The notes below the pieces were generated by a model. The model did no database searches, had not been told where the DNA came from, and saw only the letters and a program-made list of their open reading frames with translations. Made by a program: the position numbers and the translations under genes. From the NCBI GenBank assembly GCA_035760645.1, contig DASTSO010000062.1, positions 1 to 30,161 on the forward strand: 30,161 nucleotides of DNA, in the 5' to 3' direction. The DNA comes from DASSTY01 sp035760645. GTDB lineage: Bacteria > Gemmatimonadota > Gemmatimonadetes > Gemmatimonadales > GWC2-71-9. Positions 16,808 to 24,102 of the stretch are shown here, piece by piece (position 1 is the first letter of the stretch; each line of letters begins with the position of its first letter).

Positions 16808-17155
16808 ATGGCCAGAGACGAGCGACAGAACCCCGATTCCACCGACCCCGAGCGCCAGTCGCTCGAGCGCACCGATGCCGACTCCGGCGAGGACGCCGCG
16901 TACGTCCACCACCGCGCGCCGAAGGTGGACGCCTACGACGACGTGGACGACGAGGACGGCGCGATGGAGGAGGAGCTGACCGCCGAGAACGACCTCACGC
17001 TGCATGTGACGCCGCGGCCCGACGAGCTCGCCGCCGACGTGGCCGACGACGCGAGCCTGGGCGAGCCGGCCGACGAGGTGGACGACCTCGCCCGCGAGGA
17101 CCGGGGCGCGGTGAACATCGAGAAGGACGACGTCGAGCGCACGGAGAACATGTGA
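16808..17155 (+). CDS. Small, highly acidic, probably disordered protein
   Basis: A 115-residue protein in which roughly a third of residues are Asp or Glu (about 39) against about a dozen Lys/Arg. There is no signal peptide, Cys, or long hydrophobic segment. Acidic runs such as 'DAYDDVDDEDGAMEEEL' and 'DEVDDLAREDRGAV' suggest intrinsic disorder. I do not recognise a family. Expression is supported by a near-consensus Shine-Dalgarno and a possible -10 upstream. It ends 28 bp before the first amidohydrolase gene, so it is embedded in the metabolic cluster, but its composition gives no enzymatic clue. It could be a stress, charge-buffer or partner-binding protein; none of these is demonstrated. 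Confidence 0.7.
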   Translation: MARDERQNPDSTDPERQSLERTDADSGEDAAYVHHRAPKVDAYDDVDDEDGAMEEELTAENDLTLHVTPRPDELAADVADDASLGEPADEVDDLAREDRGAVNIEKDDVERTENM

Positions 17156-17183
17156 GGGCGCGCGTCAGCGGCCGGACGCCGGC

Positions 17184-17996
17184 ATGCTGATCGACGTCCA
17201 CGCGCACTTCCTCCACGATCGCACCCCGCGCGCCGACTGGCGCGAGCGCAACGCGAGCCGCCTCGCCGCGGGCGAGCGCGTCGGGATCACCTGGCACGTC
17301 GCGTCGGTGCTCGGCAGCTGGGGGCTGACGAGCCCGATCTACTTCGCCTCCCCGGCCGACACGACCTACGGCAACGAGGCGATGCGCGCCCTCCAGCGCG
17401 CACACCCGCAACGCATCCGCGGCTACGTCGCCGTGAACCCGAACTTCCCCGATCACGCCCGCGCCGAGATCGAGCGCGGGCTCGCCCAGGGGATGATCGG
17501 CATCAAGCTCGCCGCGAGCCGCCGCACCACCGACCCGCTCCTCGACCCCGTCTGCGCCCTTGCCGCGGCGCACGGCGTGCCGATCCTGCAGCACGTCTGG
17601 CAGCATCGCCGGCGCGAATACCCGGGGCAGGAGGCCTCCGACGCCGTCGAGGTGTGCGATCTCGCGCGCCGCCATCCGCGCGTCGCCTTCATCCTCGCGC
17701 ACATCGCCGGCGGCGGCGACTGGCTGCACTCGCTGCACGCGCTCCGGGACGTGACGAACGTCTACGTGGACCTCTCGGGCAGCGGCGTGGACGGCGGAAT
17801 GCTGGAGGCGTGCCTCGACGCGGTCGGCGTGGACCGGCTCCTCTGGGGCTGCGATCTCACGATCGATACCGGCTGGGCCAAGCTGCGCTACCTCGAGCGC
17901 CTGCTCCCACCCGCCGAGCTCGAGCGGGTGAAGTGGGCGAACGCCGTGCGCATCTTCCCGCCCTACGCCTTCCCGGGCGCGCCGCCCGCCGACTGA
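17184..17996 (+). CDS. Amidohydrolase-2 family metal hydrolase (lactonase-like), intact
   Basis: A 270-residue (beta/alpha)8 metal-dependent hydrolase of the PF04909-type group. The expected ligands are visible: His6-x-His8 in 'MLIDVHAHFL', His137 in 'ILQHVWQH', His173 in 'ILAHIAGGGD', and Asp224 in 'LLWGCDLTID'. The end 'VKWANAVRIFPPYAF' is typical, marking the last strand and helix. Family members hydrolyse sugar lactones or decarboxylate aromatic and keto acids. With a DapA-like lyase and an enolase-superfamily enzyme nearby, a lactonase role is the more likely guess. No Shine-Dalgarno is obvious before ATG 17184. The neighbour at 18026 is a diverged paralogue lacking most of these ligands. 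Confidence 0.85.
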   Translation: MLIDVHAHFLHDRTPRADWRERNASRLAAGERVGITWHVASVLGSWGLTSPIYFASPADTTYGNEAMRALQRAHPQRIRGYVAVNPNFPDHARAEIERGLAQGMIGIKLAASRRTTDPLLDPVCALAAAHGVPILQHVWQHRRREYPGQEASDAVEVCDLARRHPRVAFILAHIAGGGDWLHSLHALRDVTNVYVDLSGSGVDGGMLEACLDAVGVDRLLWGCDLTIDTGWAKLRYLERLLPPAELERVKWANAVRIFPPYAFPGAPPAD

Positions 17997-18025
17997 GCCC
18001 CCGCGCCTCCTCCGACTCTTCGCGC

Positions 18026-18802
18026 ATGCGCATCGACGTCAACTGCTTCCTCGGCGCCTATCCCTTCCGCCGCGTCCCGGGCACGAGCCCCGACGCGGTG
18101 CTCGCCGCGATGGACCGCGTCGGGATCGACGAAGCGTGGGTGACGCACCTCCCCGGCCTCTTCTGGCGCGACCCGACCGCGGGCAACGCCTGGCTCCAGG
18201 AGACGGCGGCGGCCTCGCCCCGCCTGCGCGCCGTGCGGGCGGTGCACCCGGGGCTGGCGCACTGGGAGGAGATCGTGCGCGCCGCCGCCGACGCGGGTGC
18301 GCCCGCCGTCCGCGCCGATCCGATGTACTACGGCCTCGCCCCCGACGGCGCGGAGATGCGGGCGCTCGCGGCCGCCTGCGGCGCGGCGGACGTGGCGCTC
18401 CTCCTGAGCGTGCAGCTCGAGGACGGCCGCCAGCGCCACCCGCACGACGTCGCGGGCGACCTGCCGCCCTGGGCGGTGCGGCACCTCCTCCGCAGCGACC
18501 CGCGCGTGCGCCTCGTCGTCACCCACGCCGACCGGCCCTTCGTCGAGGAGGTGCATTTCGGCTCGACCGTGGCGGAATCCGCGCGCGTCTGGTGGGACCT
18601 CTGCCGCATCTGGGGCCCGCCCGAGGACCATCTCGCGACACTCCTGGAGACGATCGGCCCGGCGCGCTTCGTCTTCGGCACGGGCCAGCCGCTCCGGTTG
18701 CCGGAGAACGCGCTCGCCAAGCTCGATCTCCTGGATCTCGCGCCCGCCGACCGCGCCGCGATCGAGCACGGCAACGCCCGGCGCGCCGCCGGGAGGACCT
18801 GA
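18026..18802 (+). CDS. Degenerate amidohydrolase-2 paralogue, probable pseudoenzyme
   Basis: A 258-residue protein that keeps the amidohydrolase-2 frame from its N-terminus ('MRIDVNCFLGAYPF') to its end ('IEHGNARRAAG') but not its chemistry. The HxH pair is replaced by Asn6-Cys7-Phe8, the mid-barrel His by Ser128 in 'LLLSVQLED', and the late Asp by Gly220 in 'VFGTGQPLR'; only the His in 'VVTHADRP' (His167) remains. By alignment with the gene just upstream, three of four ligand sites are lost. The reading frame is intact and well embedded (29 bp after its paralogue, 3 bp before the DapA-like gene). It is therefore likely a maintained structural or regulatory partner, or an enzyme with altered chemistry, rather than a decaying gene. 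Confidence 0.75.
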   Translation: MRIDVNCFLGAYPFRRVPGTSPDAVLAAMDRVGIDEAWVTHLPGLFWRDPTAGNAWLQETAAASPRLRAVRAVHPGLAHWEEIVRAAADAGAPAVRADPMYYGLAPDGAEMRALAAACGAADVALLLSVQLEDGRQRHPHDVAGDLPPWAVRHLLRSDPRVRLVVTHADRPFVEEVHFGSTVAESARVWWDLCRIWGPPEDHLATLLETIGPARFVFGTGQPLRLPENALAKLDLLDLAPADRAAIEHGNARRAAGRT

Positions 18803-18805
18803 GCG

Positions 18806-19690
18806 ATGCTCGGCGAGGCGGCGCGAGCCGTCGTCGAGCGGATCCGGCACGGGCTGATCCCGGCGGTGCCGGTGCCGTTCCGCGGCCCGGAGCTCGACGC
18901 GGCGGCCCAGCGGCGCTACGCCGAATGGATGGCGCGGCAGCCGGTGGCGGGCGTCGCCGTGTGGGCGCATACGGGCCGCGGGCCGCACCTCTCGGACGAG
19001 CAGCGCCGCGTCGTGCTCGAGACCTGGCGCGAGGCGCTCCCCGACCGCGTCGTCGTCGCCGGCGCGCACGACATCGGGAGCGCCATCGCGGCGCGCCGTG
19101 GCCACGCCGACGCGCTCCTCGCCTTTCCCGACCGGCACGATCCCGTCGCCTATCACACCCGCCTGAGCCGCGAGCTCCCGACGCTCGCCTTCTGGCTCTA
19201 CGAGCGTGCGGGCGGCGTGGCGTACGACGATCTCACGCTGCACCGCATCCTGGAGCTCCCCGGGATCCTCGGCATCAAGGTCGCCACCCTCGACAGCGTG
19301 ATGACCTTCCAGCGCCTCGCCGCCATCCTCCGCGAGCATCCCGACAAGCTCCTCGTCACCGGGGAGGACCGCTTCCTCGGCTACTCCGTGCTGCTCGGCG
19401 CCCGGGCCGCACTCGTCGGCATGGGCGCCTCGTGCACCGCGCTCCAGGCGGCGCTTCTCGACGCAGCCGCCAAGGGCGAGTGGGCCCGCTTCGTCGAGCT
19501 CTCCGAGCGCTGCGACCGCCTCGCGCAGGCCACCTTCGTCGAGCCGATGGAGGGGTATGTGCGCCGGATGCTCTGGGCCGCGGCCGCCGAGGGGGCCATC
19601 CCGCCCGAGAGCTGCGACGATCCCTGGGGCCCCGCCCTCGATCCCGCCGAGCGCGCGGCGGTCGAGCGCGTCGTTCATGCGGTCGCCTGA
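18806..19690 (+). CDS. DapA/N-acetylneuraminate lyase superfamily protein
   Basis: A 294-residue class I aldolase-type TIM barrel. The Schiff-base Lys158 is in 'GILGIKVATLDS', and the acid/base Tyr132 is in 'FWLYERAGG'. The upstream motif, usually 'GTTGExxxL', reads 'AHTGRGPHLSDEQ' (54-66), so the first Thr is His and the Glu is Arg. That departs from true dihydrodipicolinate synthases and fits a catabolic 2-keto-acid aldolase or dehydratase. The start is ATG 18806, with GGGAGG located 9 nt upstream inside the previous gene, and the gap is only 3 bp. Retro-aldol cleavage of a keto-deoxy sugar acid is the most natural role in this context, but that is inference. Confidence 0.82.
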   Translation: MLGEAARAVVERIRHGLIPAVPVPFRGPELDAAAQRRYAEWMARQPVAGVAVWAHTGRGPHLSDEQRRVVLETWREALPDRVVVAGAHDIGSAIAARRGHADALLAFPDRHDPVAYHTRLSRELPTLAFWLYERAGGVAYDDLTLHRILELPGILGIKVATLDSVMTFQRLAAILREHPDKLLVTGEDRFLGYSVLLGARAALVGMGASCTALQAALLDAAAKGEWARFVELSERCDRLAQATFVEPMEGYVRRMLWAAAAEGAIPPESCDDPWGPALDPAERAAVERVVHAVA

Positions 19691-19695
19691 CGCCC

Positions 19696-20871
19696 ATGCC
19701 GGCGTCTGACACCGGCGCGCGGCTCGCGCAGGATTTCGCGCGGTTCGGCCGCGAGTGGCCGCGCGACTGGCCCGCGCACGTGCGCGACGCCTACCGCATC
19801 GACCTCGGGACGCAGTATCTCGGCGTCCCGCTCCCGCATCCGATCGGCAAGGCGTCGGGCCAGCTCTCGCTCAAGCCGGAGCAGCTCGAGGCCGACGCCG
19901 AGGCCGGGCTCGCCTTCGTGGTGCTCAAGACCGTGATCGCGGAGGATGCCGAGGGCGCGCAGGCCATGGCCGCCTGGGCGATCCACGAGACGCGCATGAC
20001 CGTCGAGCCGATCCGCGCGGCCGACGGGCGCGAGGGGTGGACCGTGACCTGGAAGGGCCGCGGCTGGGATCGCTCGCTCGACGACTACCTCGCGCTGGTG
20101 CGCGCGGGCCGGGACCTCGCGCGCGGCGGCGGCCCGCTCGCGGTGCCGTCGGTCAAGTACCATCTGCCGCGCCTGGGCGAGCCGTTCCGGGAAGGGGAGT
20201 ACCGCTACACCACGCGCCGGCTCGCCGAGGCGTGGGGCGCGGGCCCGCTGCTCCTCGAGAAGGACTTCTCGCCCACCCTGGCCGGCGACCCGCTCGCCGA
20301 CGAGCGCGCGCAGATCCTTCGCTGGCTGCGGGAGGTGCCCGCGCAGGCCCGCGCCGCCGTGCCGGACGTGCGGCTCGCGCTCAAGCTCATGAACGCGCGC
20401 TTCGACGACGCCTTCCAGCGCGCCATGCTCGAGGCGGCGACCGGCGCGGATGCCGTCACGGTGTTCAACCGCCTGTGGGACGCCGGGCGCGGCGTGGCCT
20501 ACGGCGGCTGGGACCTCAGCGACCGGAACCTCCGCGTGCTCGAGCGCGGCCCCGCGCCCGCGGCGTGGCCGCACGGGATGAGCGGCACCGGCAACGTCTG
20601 CACCGGCCGCGTGCTGCTCGACTACGCGCTCCGCGGCTGCGCCACGGTGCAGCTCCACACCTTCTTCCAGCTGCCGCTCCGCGCCTACCCGGCGGAGGCG
20701 GGCTCACGGGCCGCGCGGGCGCTCCACGCGCTCGTCTTTCACCCCGAGCACGGGCTGCTCGCCGGCCTGCTCGAGCTCGAGCGGCGCGGCGGCGTCGCCC
20801 GGCACGACGGGGAGCTGCGCTTCCGCGACGTCGTCGGGGCGGGGCGGGGGCGCCCGGAGACCGAGGCGTGA
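19696..20871 (+). CDS. Dihydroorotate dehydrogenase-like FMN protein, atypical
   Basis: A 391-residue protein with the FMN-binding TIM-barrel pattern of the DHOD family: 'HPIGKASG' (from 48), 'FVVLKTV' with Lys78, 'LALKLM' with Lys230, 'VTVFNRLWD' with Asn258, the phosphate-binding 'GMSGTGNVCTG' (294-304), and 'GCATVQLHTFF'. The loop that is normally 'NxSCPN' and holds the catalytic Cys (class 1) or Ser (class 2) reads 'EKDFSPT' (188-194). An insertion of about 40 residues follows 'KTV'. No pyrimidine gene is nearby. It is tightly packed in the cluster, 5 bp after the DapA-like gene and 2 bp before the next ATG. A flavin oxidoreductase acting on a sugar-derived or amino-acid-derived intermediate is plausible; true pyrD function is unlikely. 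Confidence 0.75.
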   Translation: MPASDTGARLAQDFARFGREWPRDWPAHVRDAYRIDLGTQYLGVPLPHPIGKASGQLSLKPEQLEADAEAGLAFVVLKTVIAEDAEGAQAMAAWAIHETRMTVEPIRAADGREGWTVTWKGRGWDRSLDDYLALVRAGRDLARGGGPLAVPSVKYHLPRLGEPFREGEYRYTTRRLAEAWGAGPLLLEKDFSPTLAGDPLADERAQILRWLREVPAQARAAVPDVRLALKLMNARFDDAFQRAMLEAATGADAVTVFNRLWDAGRGVAYGGWDLSDRNLRVLERGPAPAAWPHGMSGTGNVCTGRVLLDYALRGCATVQLHTFFQLPLRAYPAEAGSRAARALHALVFHPEHGLLAGLLELERRGGVARHDGELRFRDVVGAGRGRPETEA

Positions 20872-20873
20872 CG

Positions 20874-22004
20874 ATGCGCATCGCCTCGATCGAGCTCTAC
20901 GAGCTCACGCTCCCGCTCCTCGAGCCCTTCATCATCTCGGGCGGCACGATGACCGCCCGCCGCTCGCTCGTGGTCGTGCTGCACGACGGCGAGGGGCACG
21001 CGGGCTACGGCGAGTCGCCGCCCTTCGAGCTCCCGTTCTACTCCGAGGAGACGCTCGCGAGCGCAGGCGACCTGCTGCTCCGCGTGCTGATCCCGCGGCT
21101 CGAGGGCCTAGAGGTCGAGCGCCCGGAGGCGGTGGACGCGCTCCTGCGCGAGGGGATCCGCGGCAATCCGTTCGCGCGTGCCGCGCTCGAGACGGCCGCG
21201 TGGGATCTCGAGGCCGCGCGCCGCCGCACCGGTCTCGCCGCCCTCCTCGCCGAGCGCCTCGGCGTCGCCCCCGCCGCCACGATCGACTGCGGCGTGGCGC
21301 TCGGCATTCCGGCGGACCGCGAGCTCCGCACGCTGCAGCAGCGGGTCGAGGACGCGGTCGCCCACGGCTACCGGCGCGTCAAGATCAAGGTGATGCCCGG
21401 CTGGGACGCGGTCCCCGTCCAGGCCGTGCGCGAGGTGCTGCGCGGGAGCGGGCTGCCGCTCACGGTGGACGCCAACGGCGCCTACCGCTGGCCCGAGCAC
21501 GAGGCGGCGCTCCGCGCGCTCGACGACGCGGAGCTGCTCTACATCGAGCAGCCCCTCGCGCCCGAGGAGCTCGTCGGTCACGTCGAGCTCGCGCGCACGC
21601 TCCGGACGCCGGTCTGCCTCGACGAGACGCTGAAGAGCGCGAGCGTCGCGCGGCAGGTCGCGGCGCTCGGCGGGCCGCGCGTCTGGAACGTGAAGGTGCA
21701 CCGCGTGGGCGGGCTCGCCGAGGTCTGCTGCATCTACCGCGAGGCGGAGGCGTACGGGGCCGAGCTCTGGGCGGGCACGATGCCGGAGTCGGGGATCGGC
21801 AGCCAGGCCGCGCTCGCCGCCGCCGCGCTGCCGCGCTTCGTCTTCCCCTCCGACGTCGAGCCCAGCAGCCGCTGGTTCGGGCGCGACGTGGACGTGATCA
21901 AGCTCGTCATGGGGCCCGATGGGCGGATGGCCGTGCCACGCCTCTCGGCCGCCCGCCTGCTCGACGCCGGGCGGTTCCGCCGGGCCACCCGGCGGCTCAG
22001 GTGA
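20874..22004 (+). CDS. Enolase-superfamily enzyme, MLE subgroup (OSBS/N-acylamino acid racemase-like)
   Basis: A 376-residue protein with the capping domain of OSBS/NSAR-type enzymes ('ESPPFELPFYSEETL') and a barrel containing the Lys-x-Lys pair Lys170/Lys172 ('VKIKVMPGWD'), metal ligands Asp199 ('VDANGAY'), Glu225 ('YIEQPL') and Asp250 ('CLDETLK'), and the opposing Lys274 ('WNVKVHRVGG'). Two-lysine active sites define the muconate-lactonizing subgroup: cycloisomerases, o-succinylbenzoate synthase, N-succinylamino acid racemase and dipeptide epimerases. No menaquinone genes are nearby, so racemisation, or syn-elimination on a cluster-specific intermediate, is more likely than OSBS. A GTG at 20868 would overlap the previous stop (GTGA); ATG 20874 fits the family N-terminus better. 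Confidence 0.85.
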   Translation: MRIASIELYELTLPLLEPFIISGGTMTARRSLVVVLHDGEGHAGYGESPPFELPFYSEETLASAGDLLLRVLIPRLEGLEVERPEAVDALLREGIRGNPFARAALETAAWDLEAARRRTGLAALLAERLGVAPAATIDCGVALGIPADRELRTLQQRVEDAVAHGYRRVKIKVMPGWDAVPVQAVREVLRGSGLPLTVDANGAYRWPEHEAALRALDDAELLYIEQPLAPEELVGHVELARTLRTPVCLDETLKSASVARQVAALGGPRVWNVKVHRVGGLAEVCCIYREAEAYGAELWAGTMPESGIGSQAALAAAALPRFVFPSDVEPSSRWFGRDVDVIKLVMGPDGRMAVPRLSAARLLDAGRFRRATRRLR

Positions 22005-22029
22005 CGAACCCGGGGGCGCCGCGTATCTT
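22001..22029 (+). promoter_or_regulatory. Promoter for the phosphatase operon, leaderless type
   Basis: GTGACG (22001-22006, one change from TTGACG) is followed after exactly 17 bp by TATCTT (22024-22029). The ATG begins 6 bp past the end of the -10, at the expected transcription start, and no Shine-Dalgarno is present. The -35 overlaps the stop codon of the preceding gene. Confidence 0.55.
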
Positions 22030-22034
22030 CCGGC

Positions 22035-23696
22035 ATGCTTCGTGACATCCTGCGCGCGGCCGGCGAGCGGCGGGTCGCGCTCGCGGGGGCGGCTGCGGTC
22101 GCGGCGCTCCTCGCCGCCGGCGGGGCCGTGCTCGGTCCCCGGTCCGCGCTCGCCCAGCCCCCGGCTGCCGCCGCGCCCCCCGCACTCGTCGTCCTCCTCG
22201 TGGTGGACCAGCTCCGGCCCGACTACCTCACCCGCTGGGCCCCGCAGCTCACCGGCGGCCTCGGCCGCCTCGCGCGCACCGGCACCTTCTTCCCGCGCGC
22301 GCAGCAGGACCACGCGATCACGCAGACCGCCCCGGGCCACTCGACCACGCTCTCCGGCCGTTTCCCCGCGCACACCGGAATCATCACCAACGCCCGCGGC
22401 GTGCCCGATCCGCTCGCGCCCATCATCGGGGCGCCCGACGCGGAGCCCGCCTCGCCGCGGCGCTTCCAAGGGACGACGCTCTACGACTGGATGCTCGCGG
22501 CGGATCCCGGGACCCGCGTCCTCTCCGCCTCGCGCAAGGATCGCGGCGCCATTCTCCCGGTCGGCCGCGCGCGCGGCGACGTCTACTGGTACGGCGTGAA
22601 CGGCGAGTTCACGACCAGCCGCTACTACCGCGACACACTGCCCGGGTGGGTGCAGGCCTGGAACGCGCGTCGCGGCGTCGCCCGTCTCGCGGGCACGACG
22701 TGGCAGCCGCTCCTCGCGGCCGACGCCTACGCCGAGCCCGACTCGCAGCGGTGGGAGAACTACGGGCGGGACTTCGTCTTTCCGCACCGGCTGCCCACCG
22801 CGCTCGACTCGCTCGTGCAGCGGATCCGCTACGTCCCGTGGATGGACTCGCTCACGCTCGACCTCGCGCTCGAGGGCGTGCGGCAGACCGGCCTCGGGCA
22901 CCGCGCCCGGCCCGACCTCCTCGTCGTCTCGCTCTCCACGGTGGATGCGGTCGGCCACGACTTCGGCCCCGACTCGCGCGAGCTGCACGACCAGGTGCTG
23001 CGCACCGACCACTGGCTCGACTGGTTCCTCGACTCGCTCGCCACGCTGGTCCCGCGCGAGCGCACCCTGTTCGCTCTCACCGCCGACCACGGGGTACAGT
23101 CGATTCCGGCGTTCGTGCGCGAGGTGCGCCGCCGGCCGTCGCAGCCGCTCTGGCTCGCGAGCCTCGCGCGCGAGCTGCGGACGGCGTTCGCCGCCCGCTT
23201 CCACTCCGACGCCGGCTTCGCCTTCGAGTACGGCCTGCTGCTGGCCGACACCAGCGAGCTGCGCGCCCGCGCGCTCGACGTGGACAGCCTGAGCGAGGCG
23301 CTCGCCGCGCGGGTGCGGACGCTGCCCGGCATCGCGCACGTCTACACCCCGCGCACGCTCCGCGCCGCTCCCGCGAGCGACACGCTCGCCCGGCGGTGGC
23401 GACACTCGATTCCGCCGGAGTACGGCTGGCTCTTCGCCGCGACGCCGCTGCCCGACTATCCCTGGGAGCCGCAGGAGGAAGGCAACCACGGCACCCCGAA
23501 TGCGGCGGACGTCGGCGTGCCGATCATCTTCGCGGGGCCCGGCATCCCGGCGCGCCGCGACGAGCGGGTCGTACGCACGGTGGACATCGCGCCTACGCTC
23601 GCCGCCATCCTCGGCGTGCGCCCCACGCAGCCGCTCGACGGCCGGCCGATCCCGGGGCTCGCGCCGCCGCGTGCCACCGACGGAGGCCGCCGATGA
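22035..23696 (+). CDS. PafA-like alkaline phosphatase/phosphodiesterase, secreted
   Basis: A 553-residue member of the alkaline phosphatase superfamily. A signal peptide is predicted over residues 1-40 with cleavage after 'SALA'. Zinc-site motifs appear in order: Asp58 in 'LLVVDQLRPDYL', nucleophile Thr98 in 'TQTAPGHSTTLSG', 'STVDAVGHDFGPD', 'ALTADHGVQ', and a late His in 'EEGNHGTPNAADVGV'. This order, and the 'GNHGTPN' element in particular, resembles PafA-type phosphate-monoester-specific alkaline phosphatases more than nucleotide pyrophosphatases. It should release phosphate in the periplasm. A leaderless promoter precedes it, and its TGA overlaps the ATG of the cysteine-cluster gene by 4 bp, making it the first gene of a four-gene unit. 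Confidence 0.9.
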   Translation: MLRDILRAAGERRVALAGAAAVAALLAAGGAVLGPRSALAQPPAAAAPPALVVLLVVDQLRPDYLTRWAPQLTGGLGRLARTGTFFPRAQQDHAITQTAPGHSTTLSGRFPAHTGIITNARGVPDPLAPIIGAPDAEPASPRRFQGTTLYDWMLAADPGTRVLSASRKDRGAILPVGRARGDVYWYGVNGEFTTSRYYRDTLPGWVQAWNARRGVARLAGTTWQPLLAADAYAEPDSQRWENYGRDFVFPHRLPTALDSLVQRIRYVPWMDSLTLDLALEGVRQTGLGHRARPDLLVVSLSTVDAVGHDFGPDSRELHDQVLRTDHWLDWFLDSLATLVPRERTLFALTADHGVQSIPAFVREVRRRPSQPLWLASLARELRTAFAARFHSDAGFAFEYGLLLADTSELRARALDVDSLSEALAARVRTLPGIAHVYTPRTLRAAPASDTLARRWRHSIPPEYGWLFAATPLPDYPWEPQEEGNHGTPNAADVGVPIIFAGPGIPARRDERVVRTVDIAPTLAAILGVRPTQPLDGRPIPGLAPPRATDGGRR

Positions 23697-24088
23697 GCGC
23701 CGGGGCCGCACCCCGCTATCCGGCGCTCCCCTGCTTCCCGTGCCCGCATGCCTCCGCCTGCTGTGCCTACGGCACCACGCTCACCGACGAGGAGGCCGCG
23801 GCGATCGCCGCGCGGCACGGCGGCGACACCGTCTACCGCACGCGCTGGGGCGAGTGGCGCACCCGGGTCCGCAACCGCCGCTGCGTCTTCTTTCGCGAGG
23901 GCGTCTGCGCGATCCATGCCGAGCCGTACTATCCCGCGGTCTGCCGCGGGTTCCCGTGGACCGACGCCGAGACCGGCGGTCCCTACGAGTTCGACCGGAC
24001 GATCTGTCCGGAGTTCGTCGCCCGGCCCGAGCTCGTGCGGCTCGGCCTCCCCGTGACGGGCCGGCGCGGCCCGTCGCCGACCCCTTGA
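23693..24088 (+). CDS. YkgJ-family cysteine-cluster protein
   Basis: A small cytoplasmic protein (131 residues) with eight cysteines: Cys14, Cys17, Cys23, Cys24 in 'PCFPCPHASACC', Cys64, Cys72 in 'CVFFREGVCAIH', Cys84 in 'CRGFPW', and Cys105. This is the Zn/Fe-chelating pattern of the YkgJ (CxxCxxxxCC...C...CRxFP) family, whose biochemical role is not settled. The start overlaps the phosphatase stop (ATGA), so it is translationally coupled to a secreted enzyme that needs zinc. A link to metal supply or maturation is tempting but not supported by more than position. Confidence 0.85.
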   Translation: MSAGAAPRYPALPCFPCPHASACCAYGTTLTDEEAAAIAARHGGDTVYRTRWGEWRTRVRNRRCVFFREGVCAIHAEPYYPAVCRGFPWTDAETGGPYEFDRTICPEFVARPELVRLGLPVTGRRGPSPTP

Positions 24089-24102
24089 GCCCGGAGTTCG
24101 CC

